Made by a program: the position numbers and the translations under genes
Notes under the pieces: generated by a model
Told to the model about the DNA's origin: nothing
Database searches by the model: none
Seen by the model: only the letters and a program-made list of their open reading frames with translations
Shown: in pieces, positions 7,133 to 16,041 of the stretch
How the letters are laid out: each line of letters opens with the position of its first letter
Position numbering within the stretch: the stretch's first letter is position 1
Source of the DNA: an uncultured bacterium
Lineage (GTDB): Bacteria; Armatimonadota; JACIXR01
Reading direction: 5' to 3'
Assembly (NCBI GenBank): GCA_938041455.1
Contig: CALITO010000002.1
Coordinates: 1 to 64,000 of the forward strand
DNA length: 64,000 bases

Positions 7133-9520
7133 TCATAATTTTCCCAACACCCCGCTTAAATACGCCCCGTTCGCTTCCCTTACCCCCTTAACTAACTTAC
7201 TCATCGTCTCGCCATCTATCCGAAAATCTTCTCTCCCCACGCCCGGGGGGTTCCTAACAATATGGCAGTCTACCATCTCGTTCCAACTGTAGTATCCCAA
7301 CCCATTCCCAACTCCCGCTATATCCTCCCCAAATTTCTCGTTTATGAGGTCGCTAACCCTATAGCAGTAAACCACTTTCTGTCCCCTCCTCAACAACTTC
7401 TTTATCTCCTCCCTTTCCTCCCTCGTTAACCTCCCCTGGGTCCCTCTTATCAAAACTATATCGGCAAACCTCACTATTTCGGGAAGACAAGCACAGCTCC
7501 ACTGATAGCCCAGGGCGTGGGGGTGCTTGGAGCCAAATGGATAGGGAACCTCGGCAAGAAGCAGGAGGTCAGGATACTTCTCCCTCAATCTTTCCTTTAT
7601 GTCCTCAAAGGCGGAGTTGCAGAGCTCTGCCCGAAAGCGGGCATGTTCCGTAACCGGAACAGGCTGGTGCGGTTGGTCAACTCTTGAGTAGTCGAAAATC
7701 CTTTCATCTCTTGGGTCGATTTCCCCGAAATCCCGGAAACCCGTCCCCCAAAGAGCGTTTAGCGCCCCTATATCGTTCCTATACCTTTTCCTCAGCCATT
7801 CTCTAAAGAGGTTGTTCGTCTCCTCATCAAATGCGGTGAAATCCATCTCGCAGGAAAGCGAAATGACAGGACGCTCCTTCCCCTCCCAGATAACCTTCAA
7901 AATCCTTCCCTTTTCCCCATATCTTTCTATATAAGCAGAAGCGTAGGAAAGGAGATATTTCTTGAACTCCTCGCTATATACCTTCGCTTGTGTTTTCTCT
8001 CCTTTCTGATTGACCGTAAGGGGGATGGGAGATACACCAAACAGTTTCTCCACCCAACCCATTCTATACTCATAGTGAGCAGATATATCTCTTCCACAGT
8101 GCGCTTCCAACCAAGGAACTATGTAGAAGCCTTCTTCTTTCGCCCACCGGTGTTCTCTATCCAACCATCTCCAATTGCCATCTATCATCTGGGAGAACTG
8201 GTGGTCCACAAGCAAGGTATTAAAACCTAGTTCCCGAAGCAGTTTCAAATCTCTACGAATCGCCGAATCCTCGCTCTTCCAGGGTTCCCACCAGTGCCCA
8301 AAGAAGTAAATACAAAGGAGAGGTTCACCATTGGGGAGAAGTAAAGGGGAGGGGGTAGCATTTTCCTTGTTCAATTTTTTCACCACCTCTAAGGCGGGGC
8401 GAGGGGAGCCATCCTCCCTTAACAAACTAAAGGAGGAAACCCCCCTCTCTATATAATGGCGCCAATTCCAAATGGAGTAGCCTATTCCTTGCTCCTTTAA
8501 AGAGGAGATGGCAAGCGATAGCCAATCCTTCTGCTTTTTCTCGCCCACCGCTTCAACATCCGCCCCTAACTCGCCCATCCAAAGAGGTAAATCGGGATAG
8601 AGCCTGCGCGCTAAATCTATTTTACTTTGCATAGCAGTGAGATTTTCCAAAAGGGTCATCTTGGGGTTGAGATAATAACCAAGGCTGTAGAAGTCAAATG
8701 GATTGGGGAAAGGTAGGGAAGCCTCCTCAGGAGAGGAGGGTGGCAAAACGGGGTCGAGGAGGAAATCGTGGAAACCCACTACCGCATCTTTTCGTTCCTG
8801 CCTGATTGCCTCTACCATTTTGGGAAGAATCCCACGAAGAAGGGAGGCGAACCAGAGGTAATGGTCCATCCATATCTCCCAGCGCGAGCGCTCCTTCGTT
8901 GGAAGAGGTTTGAGGGTATCCCAGTTAAGGGATTTACCCCAGCGTTCATTCCAGTAGTCTATATGAGGGTTCACTACTTTTGCCCATTTCCTAAAGGCCT
9001 CAATGCATTCATTCCGCTTGTCAGGATTATAAAGGAGAGTAGCGGGTAATATTTCCTCAGAGGCAAGGATATAGACTATGTTAGGGAAATCCTTCGTCTC
9101 TCTAACCATTCGTTTGAGGAAGGCAATATAATGTTCCAACTGATCGGGTATGAGCGGCCAAACCTCGGCATCCAATCCCTTGGGTGCCCAGCCTTCGCCC
9201 ACATAACCGAGAACTATGATGAGGGTCAGCCCCTCCTTATATGCCATTCCGCAAACATCCCTGAGCCATTTTATCCTACTTTCCTCCCAAATGGGTGGCT
9301 CAAGAGAAGGCTGGAACTCCGCCCATACATTTACCATCCAGACTGCGTTGAACCCGGACGACTTGATTTCTTTCAAATCTCTTTGCCAAGTGGCGATGTC
9401 ATAATTTTTCTCAGGGTAAGGGATGTAATTGCTCACGCAGCGCCAGCGAGCCAGGGGGTTCGCATCTACATAAATTAAAACTGAGAGATACAAAAGCAGG
9501 AGAACACCCCTTCTCATCAT
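7133..9520 (-). CDS. exported double TIM-barrel glycosidase-like protein
   Basis: A 795-residue exported protein with a signal peptide (MMRRGVLLLLYLSVLIYVDA). The first half resembles a GH5-like (beta/alpha)8 barrel: WQRDLKEIKSSGFNAVWM, FPNIVYILASEE with the expected acid residue, LPLWMGELGAD with the expected nucleophile, and IGYSIWNWRHY. The second half restarts a barrel (IRRDLKLLRELGFNTLLVD) and looks GH42-like (VISLSCEMDFTAFDEE, FREWLRKRYRNDIGALN). I chose the ATG at 9520 because ATGA overlaps the upstream stop; an open frame upstream of it lies inside the previous gene. It is the last gene of the four-gene operon. Substrate unknown; beta-linked glycan likely. Confidence 0.8.
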   Translation of the reverse strand: MMRRGVLLLLYLSVLIYVDANPLARWRCVSNYIPYPEKNYDIATWQRDLKEIKSSGFNAVWMVNVWAEFQPSLEPPIWEESRIKWLRDVCGMAYKEGLTLIIVLGYVGEGWAPKGLDAEVWPLIPDQLEHYIAFLKRMVRETKDFPNIVYILASEEILPATLLYNPDKRNECIEAFRKWAKVVNPHIDYWNERWGKSLNWDTLKPLPTKERSRWEIWMDHYLWFASLLRGILPKMVEAIRQERKDAVVGFHDFLLDPVLPPSSPEEASLPFPNPFDFYSLGYYLNPKMTLLENLTAMQSKIDLARRLYPDLPLWMGELGADVEAVGEKKQKDWLSLAISSLKEQGIGYSIWNWRHYIERGVSSFSLLREDGSPRPALEVVKKLNKENATPSPLLLPNGEPLLCIYFFGHWWEPWKSEDSAIRRDLKLLRELGFNTLLVDHQFSQMIDGNWRWLDREHRWAKEEGFYIVPWLEAHCGRDISAHYEYRMGWVEKLFGVSPIPLTVNQKGEKTQAKVYSEEFKKYLLSYASAYIERYGEKGRILKVIWEGKERPVISLSCEMDFTAFDEETNNLFREWLRKRYRNDIGALNALWGTGFRDFGEIDPRDERIFDYSRVDQPHQPVPVTEHARFRAELCNSAFEDIKERLREKYPDLLLLAEVPYPFGSKHPHALGYQWSCACLPEIVRFADIVLIRGTQGRLTREEREEIKKLLRRGQKVVYCYRVSDLINEKFGEDIAGVGNGLGYYSWNEMVDCHIVRNPPGVGREDFRIDGETMSKLVKGVREANGAYLSGVLGKL

Positions 9521-12500
9521 CTCACGCCCAATAGGGAAAGTAAACCAAGGGCTGGATAGCGTCCCCGTGTTTCCAATTTTATTTTTTTCACAGATCTTCT
9601 CTTGCCCAAGTCCAATTCCACTATATTCATAATTGCTGAAGGCGTCTCCAGCGCATAACTCCTTGACCAACCCTTCCCAAGTGTGGCGAAGTCACCGATT
9701 ATTAAGGGTGGACCCCACCAATCCAAATCGCCGGGAAAGTAAAGGTCCTTTTTTATAACCGCTCCATCAGCACATACCGCTGTTATTCTGCCGACCATAG
9801 AATATGCGTCTTGATGGTCCAAGAAAGGAACTATTAGAAGATACATCTTTCTTACATCACTGTTTACTTCCAGATTTAGGCTCGGGCGACCTAATTGCCA
9901 ACTTGCCACAGCCAACTTTCGCCCTTGGAGTGAAAATTTCATTCCCCCGAAGGATGGAATGCTTATCTCGTTCTTTTGCATTCCCTCAAGTGGTGTAGTT
10001 AGAGCGTTCCAGGGAGGATGTCCGTAGGCGCTCCACCAGCGGAAATTCCTCCATTCTTCATCCGAATGAAGGATATCCCCCTGGAGAGGAACCGTTATTA
10101 TTTTCTCAGGAGGGAGAGGGAATTCTTCAAAGAATTTATGAAGACGGAGAAGGGTGGAGAGAACCCTTCCATCGGGGAGGCGAAGGGAGAACACATTCTC
10201 GCCTGGCAAAAGCGGAGCATTTTGGGGAATGGGTAATAGGGTGATTTGTTCTCCCTTTCCCTTCAAATCCAACATTATCGTTCCCCTAATTGCGGGCTTT
10301 CCCTCCTCATCCACTCCAATGTCCACCTCGCTCCTTCCATTTATCGCTTTTGATGAATTGTTCTTCAGACGAACGGCGACCCCGTAGGAACCATCGGGAA
10401 ACCTTTCCTCGCTGGCTTCCACCTCCAAAGGGGGTAGAATGGTTAAATCCACAGATGCCCAGAAGTTAACCGCGCCTGCTTTACAGAGGAGGAAAAGGGT
10501 GCGTCTGGAGAAAAGCTTCCTCCCCATATTACCATACATTTCCCTTAAGTCTCCCATCCCCCGCTTGAGGCAAATCTCGATCTCGTTTCTCCCCCTAATT
10601 TTCCAGCCCTGAGCTACTCCCTGTCTATCCTCAACCCCTACGACTTCTCCCCCCTTCACTTTAACCCTGAAGTTCTCCCCTTCCACCACCTCCTTAGGGG
10701 CATTCAATTCCCATTTTATGGGTGTGTATTTTATAATCAACCTGCTCTCCTTCGTTGAGGGAACATCACAAACTAAAAGGATTCTGTTGACAAGTGGTTC
10801 CAGTTTAAAGGGCAAACGCTTTCCGTTTACCATAACTTCCTTAATATTAACCACGGGAAGCACCCAGCGTAGACTCCTTTTAAACTCTTCCTGGGAACTA
10901 ATATTCAATATAATTTCTCCTTCTCTGTGAGAGAAGACGAGGTGGAATTGGGGTAGGTGTAGCTCCGCGGATTTCCATTGGAGAGGTAGACCGGGTCTCA
11001 AGAAAAGGGTTGATTTGGGTTTATTCAATTCCAAGCCGAATAGCCCCTCGATCACCCCCCAGATGAAGACCCCAGCGGGAGGGGAGAAATAGGCACGAGT
11101 GGATTCAATGCCCAGTTCGGGCCAGGCTCCATCGTGAGGAGGTGAAGTGACGATATTAGCTATCCAAAGCAGGGGAGCTAAACCGTCTTCGGGATAGCCA
11201 ATACGAGAGAAGGCAAGGGTTGCCCAGGGCTGTTGCTGTCCCCCCGCCTGGGAGCCAACGGTAGCGTTCACATAGGAAGGAAAGAGATTGCTCACATATA
11301 TCTCTCCCTGCCCTCCTTGTAAAGCTTCTTTTAAATGACAAAGGGAGGTATAGGAGTCAAGCGGGTCCACAATGTTATAGATTACCGGCCAAATGAGGGA
11401 ATGGTAAGGAGGCTCTATATGCAGGACATCCAAGGCGTCTTTGTAAAAGGCGAACCATCCAAGCTCCTCCTGCCAAAGTTCTTCCTTCAATCTTTCTTCC
11501 ATCCACTTCGCCTTTTCCCTTGCAATTTTTGCCTCTTCCTTAAAGCCCAAAGCATCGGCTATCTCGGCTTTTGTGCGGAGCATTTCTATCCCCGCTATAG
11601 TGGGCGATGTGCCGTCCTCAGGAGTAGAAATGTAATCCTCTTGATTCCCTATCTGCTGACCGAAACCAAGGAGTCCGTTACCATCTGGGTCGTGAGCAGT
11701 GAAGGTTTGGTTTATGACCCTTGAGAGAATGGGATAAATCTCCTTAGCGAACTCCTTATCACTCGTCATCCGCCAGTGGTGCTGGACATCCCATACAAAG
11801 AATTGGTTCCAACCACCGAAATCCACCCTCGCTCTTCCGTATGTATCAAGTTGAGGTATCATCCCATTGGGAAGGATGTGCTTAGCGTGAGTCATTATCA
11901 TCTCCCTACTCCTATCCTCTTGCCCCAGCCAATCAGTGGCTAAACTGTGCTGTTGGGAGTAAAGAGTCCCCCAATGGTGCACTGCTTCTATCCATCCCCA
12001 GGGACGAACCCATGTCATCTCGAGGTTCCAAAGAGCGCAGCGGAAAGCTTCGTCAAGGACAGGTTCAGGAGTTTTAATCCAGGCGCTTTGGAAGAGCTTG
12101 CGATAATGCTCCCTCAACTTCCTCTCCTCGGATAGCACATCACCTCTGGCCAATTGAGAAGCTCTCTCCTCATCCTCCGAGAAAGCAACTATCATATATA
12201 GTTTGTTCTTGCCCTCCCCCACCAGCCAGAAGCCATCCAAAGACACTTGGAGGGGGAAATTAGCCCTTGCTGCTACATAGAGGGTAGTTTCAGATATAGG
12301 GGTTAAGAAGATGTTCCCTTCCCTTTGTTCCCATTTGGGTGGAGAGAGTGCAAGGTTAGGTTGAAGGAGATATTGCCAACGGAAGGGGAGTTGCGAGCCA
12401 AAACCGTGGATTCGTACCCTGCCGGGAGCACCAAATTCAACAACCAACCTGGCCTCGGGGTCGCTCTCGATACAGAGGCCAGCTGCGCCTTCCCATCGCA

Positions 12501-12858
12501 TACCATCTCTCCCTACCAGCATGGGAAAGAGACGGGCAGTTATCTTGAAATTATCCACTCGGGCAGAAACTACGAGCTCCTCCGGCGTTTGAACCACCTT
12601 TTGGTCAAGCCCTTCGTAAAGCCAGACCGTTCCCTTAAGAAGCTTTACACCAATCCTCCACTTGCCAAGGGCGAGATTATGAAGCCAGTAGCGAGGGTCA
12701 TGGTCGTAGGTAAAAATGCCGGGAAGGGCAAAATGGTCAAAGGAAGAAATGATAGTTTCATGAAAAGCGGTCATCCTTTCCTGGCCTGCATCAGCGGAAA
12801 AGAGAAGAACAGGAACTATTGCAAGTAGAAGTATAGACGCTACCTTCACTTCGCCCAT
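9517..12858 (-). CDS. exported six-hairpin glycosidase-like protein
   Basis: A 1113-residue exported protein with signal peptide MGEVKVASILLLAIVPVLLFSA. An N-terminal beta-sandwich of roughly 230 residues is followed by an (alpha/alpha)6 barrel with GWNQFFVWDVQHHWRM, DPDGNGLLGFGQQIGNQEDY and MLRTKAEIADALGF, as in GH63/glycogen-debranching-like and trehalase-like enzymes. A long C-terminal part with PFKLEPLVNRILLVCDVPS and later beta-rich stretches suggests two or three extra beta domains. The start overlaps the end of the previous gene by 13 bases. An assignment to a particular GH family would need a profile search; the fold is well supported, the specificity is not. Confidence 0.8.
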   Translation of the reverse strand: MGEVKVASILLLAIVPVLLFSADAGQERMTAFHETIISSFDHFALPGIFTYDHDPRYWLHNLALGKWRIGVKLLKGTVWLYEGLDQKVVQTPEELVVSARVDNFKITARLFPMLVGRDGMRWEGAAGLCIESDPEARLVVEFGAPGRVRIHGFGSQLPFRWQYLLQPNLALSPPKWEQREGNIFLTPISETTLYVAARANFPLQVSLDGFWLVGEGKNKLYMIVAFSEDEERASQLARGDVLSEERKLREHYRKLFQSAWIKTPEPVLDEAFRCALWNLEMTWVRPWGWIEAVHHWGTLYSQQHSLATDWLGQEDRSREMIMTHAKHILPNGMIPQLDTYGRARVDFGGWNQFFVWDVQHHWRMTSDKEFAKEIYPILSRVINQTFTAHDPDGNGLLGFGQQIGNQEDYISTPEDGTSPTIAGIEMLRTKAEIADALGFKEEAKIAREKAKWMEERLKEELWQEELGWFAFYKDALDVLHIEPPYHSLIWPVIYNIVDPLDSYTSLCHLKEALQGGQGEIYVSNLFPSYVNATVGSQAGGQQQPWATLAFSRIGYPEDGLAPLLWIANIVTSPPHDGAWPELGIESTRAYFSPPAGVFIWGVIEGLFGLELNKPKSTLFLRPGLPLQWKSAELHLPQFHLVFSHREGEIILNISSQEEFKRSLRWVLPVVNIKEVMVNGKRLPFKLEPLVNRILLVCDVPSTKESRLIIKYTPIKWELNAPKEVVEGENFRVKVKGGEVVGVEDRQGVAQGWKIRGRNEIEICLKRGMGDLREMYGNMGRKLFSRRTLFLLCKAGAVNFWASVDLTILPPLEVEASEERFPDGSYGVAVRLKNNSSKAINGRSEVDIGVDEEGKPAIRGTIMLDLKGKGEQITLLPIPQNAPLLPGENVFSLRLPDGRVLSTLLRLHKFFEEFPLPPEKIITVPLQGDILHSDEEWRNFRWWSAYGHPPWNALTTPLEGMQKNEISIPSFGGMKFSLQGRKLAVASWQLGRPSLNLEVNSDVRKMYLLIVPFLDHQDAYSMVGRITAVCADGAVIKKDLYFPGDLDWWGPPLIIGDFATLGKGWSRSYALETPSAIMNIVELDLGKRRSVKKIKLETRGRYPALGLLSLLGVR

Positions 12859-15800
12859 ACCTCCAACTCCTTTTTCCCTTCCGGTATGGAGAATCTAACC
12901 CACCAACAATCCCCGCTTTGCTCTACCTTTCCTTTGATGGTCTTTCCATTTGCCTTTCCTTCCCCTGATTTAGGTTTATTCTTAAAAGGTCCCAGACGGA
13001 GTTCCAAGGAAGGGAGCACTCTGTCTGAAGCAAGCTCCATTCTCATCTCCCCCTTATCCCTTATGAGGGTGTATCTCAAATTCGCTCTTCTGCCATCTTC
13101 TAACCAAACGGGATAATCCCTTATCTCCGTCCTATTCCATCCATAGGGCACCCTTGGGAGAACTCTGAGCTTCCCCGGGCGAGGATTATCAACCCCTATA
13201 ACTATCCTCAATGTCTTCACAATCTCCGCTTCCTGCACACCGTTTCCTAAATCTCCCGTGCGATGCCAGAAAGCTCCCTCGGGGGACACCTCACATCCCT
13301 CGGGGGTGATATATGGCTGGCACTTGGGGTCATATATCGCCTTTGCCATCCATTCTAACATAATGGTTGCATCCTCCATCCTATCAAGGAGTAAAGCTGA
13401 CTGGGTAACGAATCCCTGTCCATAGCCCATCGCCACCCCATAAAAGCCGAACGGTTTATAGGAATCCCTAAGCCTTTGGTAAGCGGATAGGTTGTAGGGT
13501 ATCCAATCGGGGTCGTCCTCGGCAGGTAGAAAGCCTTGTCTATCTACATATAATATAAGGGGACCGAGGACGGTGCTACGATGGGGCCAGCCCGAATGGG
13601 CGAGCGTCCAGACCCGCCCATATTTAGGCTCCACCACGAGATAATTCTTCTCTATAGCCTCCCTCATCTTCTTAGCTCTTTCCTTCCATATCATCGCCTT
13701 TTCGCTTTTCCCTATGCTCTCTGCCATCTCGGCAAGTGCGTAAAGGGCCTCCATACAGATGTAATCGGCGTAAACGCTCCTCCCCACGCCACCAGCGCAT
13801 TCGCTATCGGTGAGCAGGACATCGGTAGCCCCCGATTTATCGGGATTTTGAAATTGCCAAATTATCCAATCTCCCGCATATTCCACATCCTGCCATTGCC
13901 TTTCCAACCATTCTTTCCCCTTTGGGAGACGCTGCCACAATTTATAGATGAACAGCGATATCAGCCCATGCCCATCGTTTTCAAAGTTCCCCTCGTTAGG
14001 TGAGGGAATATTTATTACCCTGCACCAGTGGGGAGGGAAGCCCAAGTCCTTCCAGAGCAGTGCTTTCTTAAAACAGTAATCTGCCACTCGCTCAGCGGGA
14101 AAGAGATAGCCGAGGGATAGGATTTCCTGCAAACTTCTCCCTAAATCCCGGGACCAAGAATGAGCATAATATGTGCCAACATTCTTCTTAAATGTGCCGA
14201 AACCTTGATAACCGCCCCAGGATGGAGCATCCTTCGTTGATGTATGATACATTCCTTCCTCGTCTATCTTGTTCAGAATGTCTTGGACATTATGATAAAA
14301 GGCATTAGTAAGTATGTCCGCATAGATGTTGCCCTCAAAGCGGACATAGGGGCCACGGTAATTTGGAGGAATATCAAGAGGAAGGCGAGTTGGCAGATTT
14401 TTCTCAGAGACATATAAAGTTTGCACCAGTTTCTCCACTCGCTTGAATTCGAATTTACCCGCTATAAGCGGTTTTCTTTGGACAAAGTTGAGGAAATTGG
14501 GAGGTATTTTATCGGCGGGAAGAGGTATACCACCAGCGGGCTTGTGCCCAGGGTAAGCTTCTATAGTGAGTGCAAATAGAGAGGGAGCGCCTCTTTTCTT
14601 TGGGGAATCTTCCAATTCAAAGGAGTAAATGGGAATGGGACGGGGATTGATCACTGCGACATAACGCCCTTCTGGTGTAGGGGAAGGAGGGTAAAGATGA
14701 AGTGTATCCTCCAAAATTTTCTTCGCCTTGGGGTCGGAAGCAAACGGCTCGGGAGCATTGTGGAAGAGCTTTCCCCACCAGAGGCTTTCTCCAAGAACGA
14801 GAGGATATACTTCTTCCTTGCCATCAACATACTTCAGTTTTATTGTCCCCAGCTCGTCTCCAATGAAGAAGCGGGAAGCCCAGTCGTTGGGGTCGCCCCA
14901 AACAGGGCAACCTTGGTCAATTGAGTTGGTCATCCCCAAAAGAAAAATATGCTTCGCCCTTGCTTTGAGAATAAGGCGCACTGAAGAATTCTCGCTGAAC
15001 TGGGCTACAGGCGAGGCGAGAAAAGGCACGGGATGCTCCACATAAATTTGCTCTTCTCTTTCCGTGCTCCAGCCAGCAAGGGAAGGATTTTCCGAGAAAC
15101 GAATATGGAAATCCTTTCCCGCATCTACTTCCCACAACCCCAACCAGGCGAATGCTAACTCGGAATTGCCATCTACTATTCTTATATAAACCTCGCTTCC
15201 CTGAAGATGAGATACATCCCACTCTATCCAAATGGGGAAATCGCTTTGAGGTGGGGAAGAGGAAAAGAGCACTTCTTTCGTCTCAGCCTCCACCAACTGG
15301 AAACAGTTCTCCCCTCTACCACCGGTTTGTCCATCCCAACCATTAACGAGTAAGCGTATCTTAGGAGAAGTTATGGGGAAAGTGGGAGAGCGAATCACAC
15401 CAGTGCCCTGCTCACCTCCCCCCAGGGAAGAGAGGTGGGGAGGGGTGGGACGATGTGCCCCATCGTAGGTGAGGATTTTGAAGGTCCCCAAACCAAAGGA
15501 AAGGGGAATAGCAAAATATCCGCTCTTGTCTGCTGGTATCTCCTTCTTTATTTCCTCAACGAGGGCTACGCCCAACCAAGCGAAACCGCTCTCCCTGTTA
15601 TTATCAACCGCTTCAAAATATACTTCTTCCCCTTTTAGGTCGCCGATAATCCAGGAACAAAGAGCGAACTGATCGCTCAAGGGTGGAGTTGCTCTGCGGA
15701 GGATTCGCCCATCCCTGGCAGAGCGAAGAAAGAAAAAATTCTTGCCCTTTTCTCCGCTCCTTCCATCCCACCCATTCACCCAAAAGCGGAGGACATCGCC

Positions 15801-16031
15801 TTGAACCGGGAAAACAGGCGAGCGGAGGATGCCGATATCTGTTTCCCTGGATTCGAGGTGGGGAACTTCAGGAAACGGATTAGAAGGGCGGGAATTTAGT
15901 GTTTTTTCCCAAGAGCCCAGTAAACTCCAACCTTCCCAACCCTTATTCCCTCCACCCCAAACTGCAACCGATTGCTCCCCCTGAGCGGGGAGAAGGAATA
16001 AACAAGACAAAAGGAAAGCCCAGGGTTTCAT
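12846..16031 (-). CDS. exported six-hairpin glycosidase-like protein with tandem N-terminal modules
   Basis: A 1061-residue exported protein with signal peptide MKPWAFLLSCLFLLPAQG. Two similar modules of about 130 residues (roughly 33-160 and 170-300) share RSPxFP, VNGWDGxxGxxGxNxF, GxEVY and FAWLG, and look like carbohydrate-binding beta-sandwiches. The region about 590-960 is an (alpha/alpha)6 barrel: YYAHSWSRDLGRSLQEI, NEGNFENDGHGLISL, LLTDSECAGGVGRSVYADY, WKERAKKMREAI. A C-terminal beta domain follows (LRVLPRVPYGWNRTEIRDYP), as in GH15/GH78/GH95-like proteins. It is 10 bases downstream of the GxGYxYP gene and overlaps the next by 13. Confidence 0.8.
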   Translation of the reverse strand: MKPWAFLLSCLFLLPAQGEQSVAVWGGGNKGWEGWSLLGSWEKTLNSRPSNPFPEVPHLESRETDIGILRSPVFPVQGDVLRFWVNGWDGRSGEKGKNFFFLRSARDGRILRRATPPLSDQFALCSWIIGDLKGEEVYFEAVDNNRESGFAWLGVALVEEIKKEIPADKSGYFAIPLSFGLGTFKILTYDGAHRPTPPHLSSLGGGEQGTGVIRSPTFPITSPKIRLLVNGWDGQTGGRGENCFQLVEAETKEVLFSSSPPQSDFPIWIEWDVSHLQGSEVYIRIVDGNSELAFAWLGLWEVDAGKDFHIRFSENPSLAGWSTEREEQIYVEHPVPFLASPVAQFSENSSVRLILKARAKHIFLLGMTNSIDQGCPVWGDPNDWASRFFIGDELGTIKLKYVDGKEEVYPLVLGESLWWGKLFHNAPEPFASDPKAKKILEDTLHLYPPSPTPEGRYVAVINPRPIPIYSFELEDSPKKRGAPSLFALTIEAYPGHKPAGGIPLPADKIPPNFLNFVQRKPLIAGKFEFKRVEKLVQTLYVSEKNLPTRLPLDIPPNYRGPYVRFEGNIYADILTNAFYHNVQDILNKIDEEGMYHTSTKDAPSWGGYQGFGTFKKNVGTYYAHSWSRDLGRSLQEILSLGYLFPAERVADYCFKKALLWKDLGFPPHWCRVINIPSPNEGNFENDGHGLISLFIYKLWQRLPKGKEWLERQWQDVEYAGDWIIWQFQNPDKSGATDVLLTDSECAGGVGRSVYADYICMEALYALAEMAESIGKSEKAMIWKERAKKMREAIEKNYLVVEPKYGRVWTLAHSGWPHRSTVLGPLILYVDRQGFLPAEDDPDWIPYNLSAYQRLRDSYKPFGFYGVAMGYGQGFVTQSALLLDRMEDATIMLEWMAKAIYDPKCQPYITPEGCEVSPEGAFWHRTGDLGNGVQEAEIVKTLRIVIGVDNPRPGKLRVLPRVPYGWNRTEIRDYPVWLEDGRRANLRYTLIRDKGEMRMELASDRVLPSLELRLGPFKNKPKSGEGKANGKTIKGKVEQSGDCWWVRFSIPEGKKELEVWAK

Positions 16032-16041
16032 CCCAAGACGG

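Noticed and set aside
9521..9670. N-terminal extension of the double-barrel protein into the upstream gene
   Set aside because: It would overlap the six-hairpin gene by 150 bases and hide a good signal peptide; ATG 9520 gives ATGA coupling.
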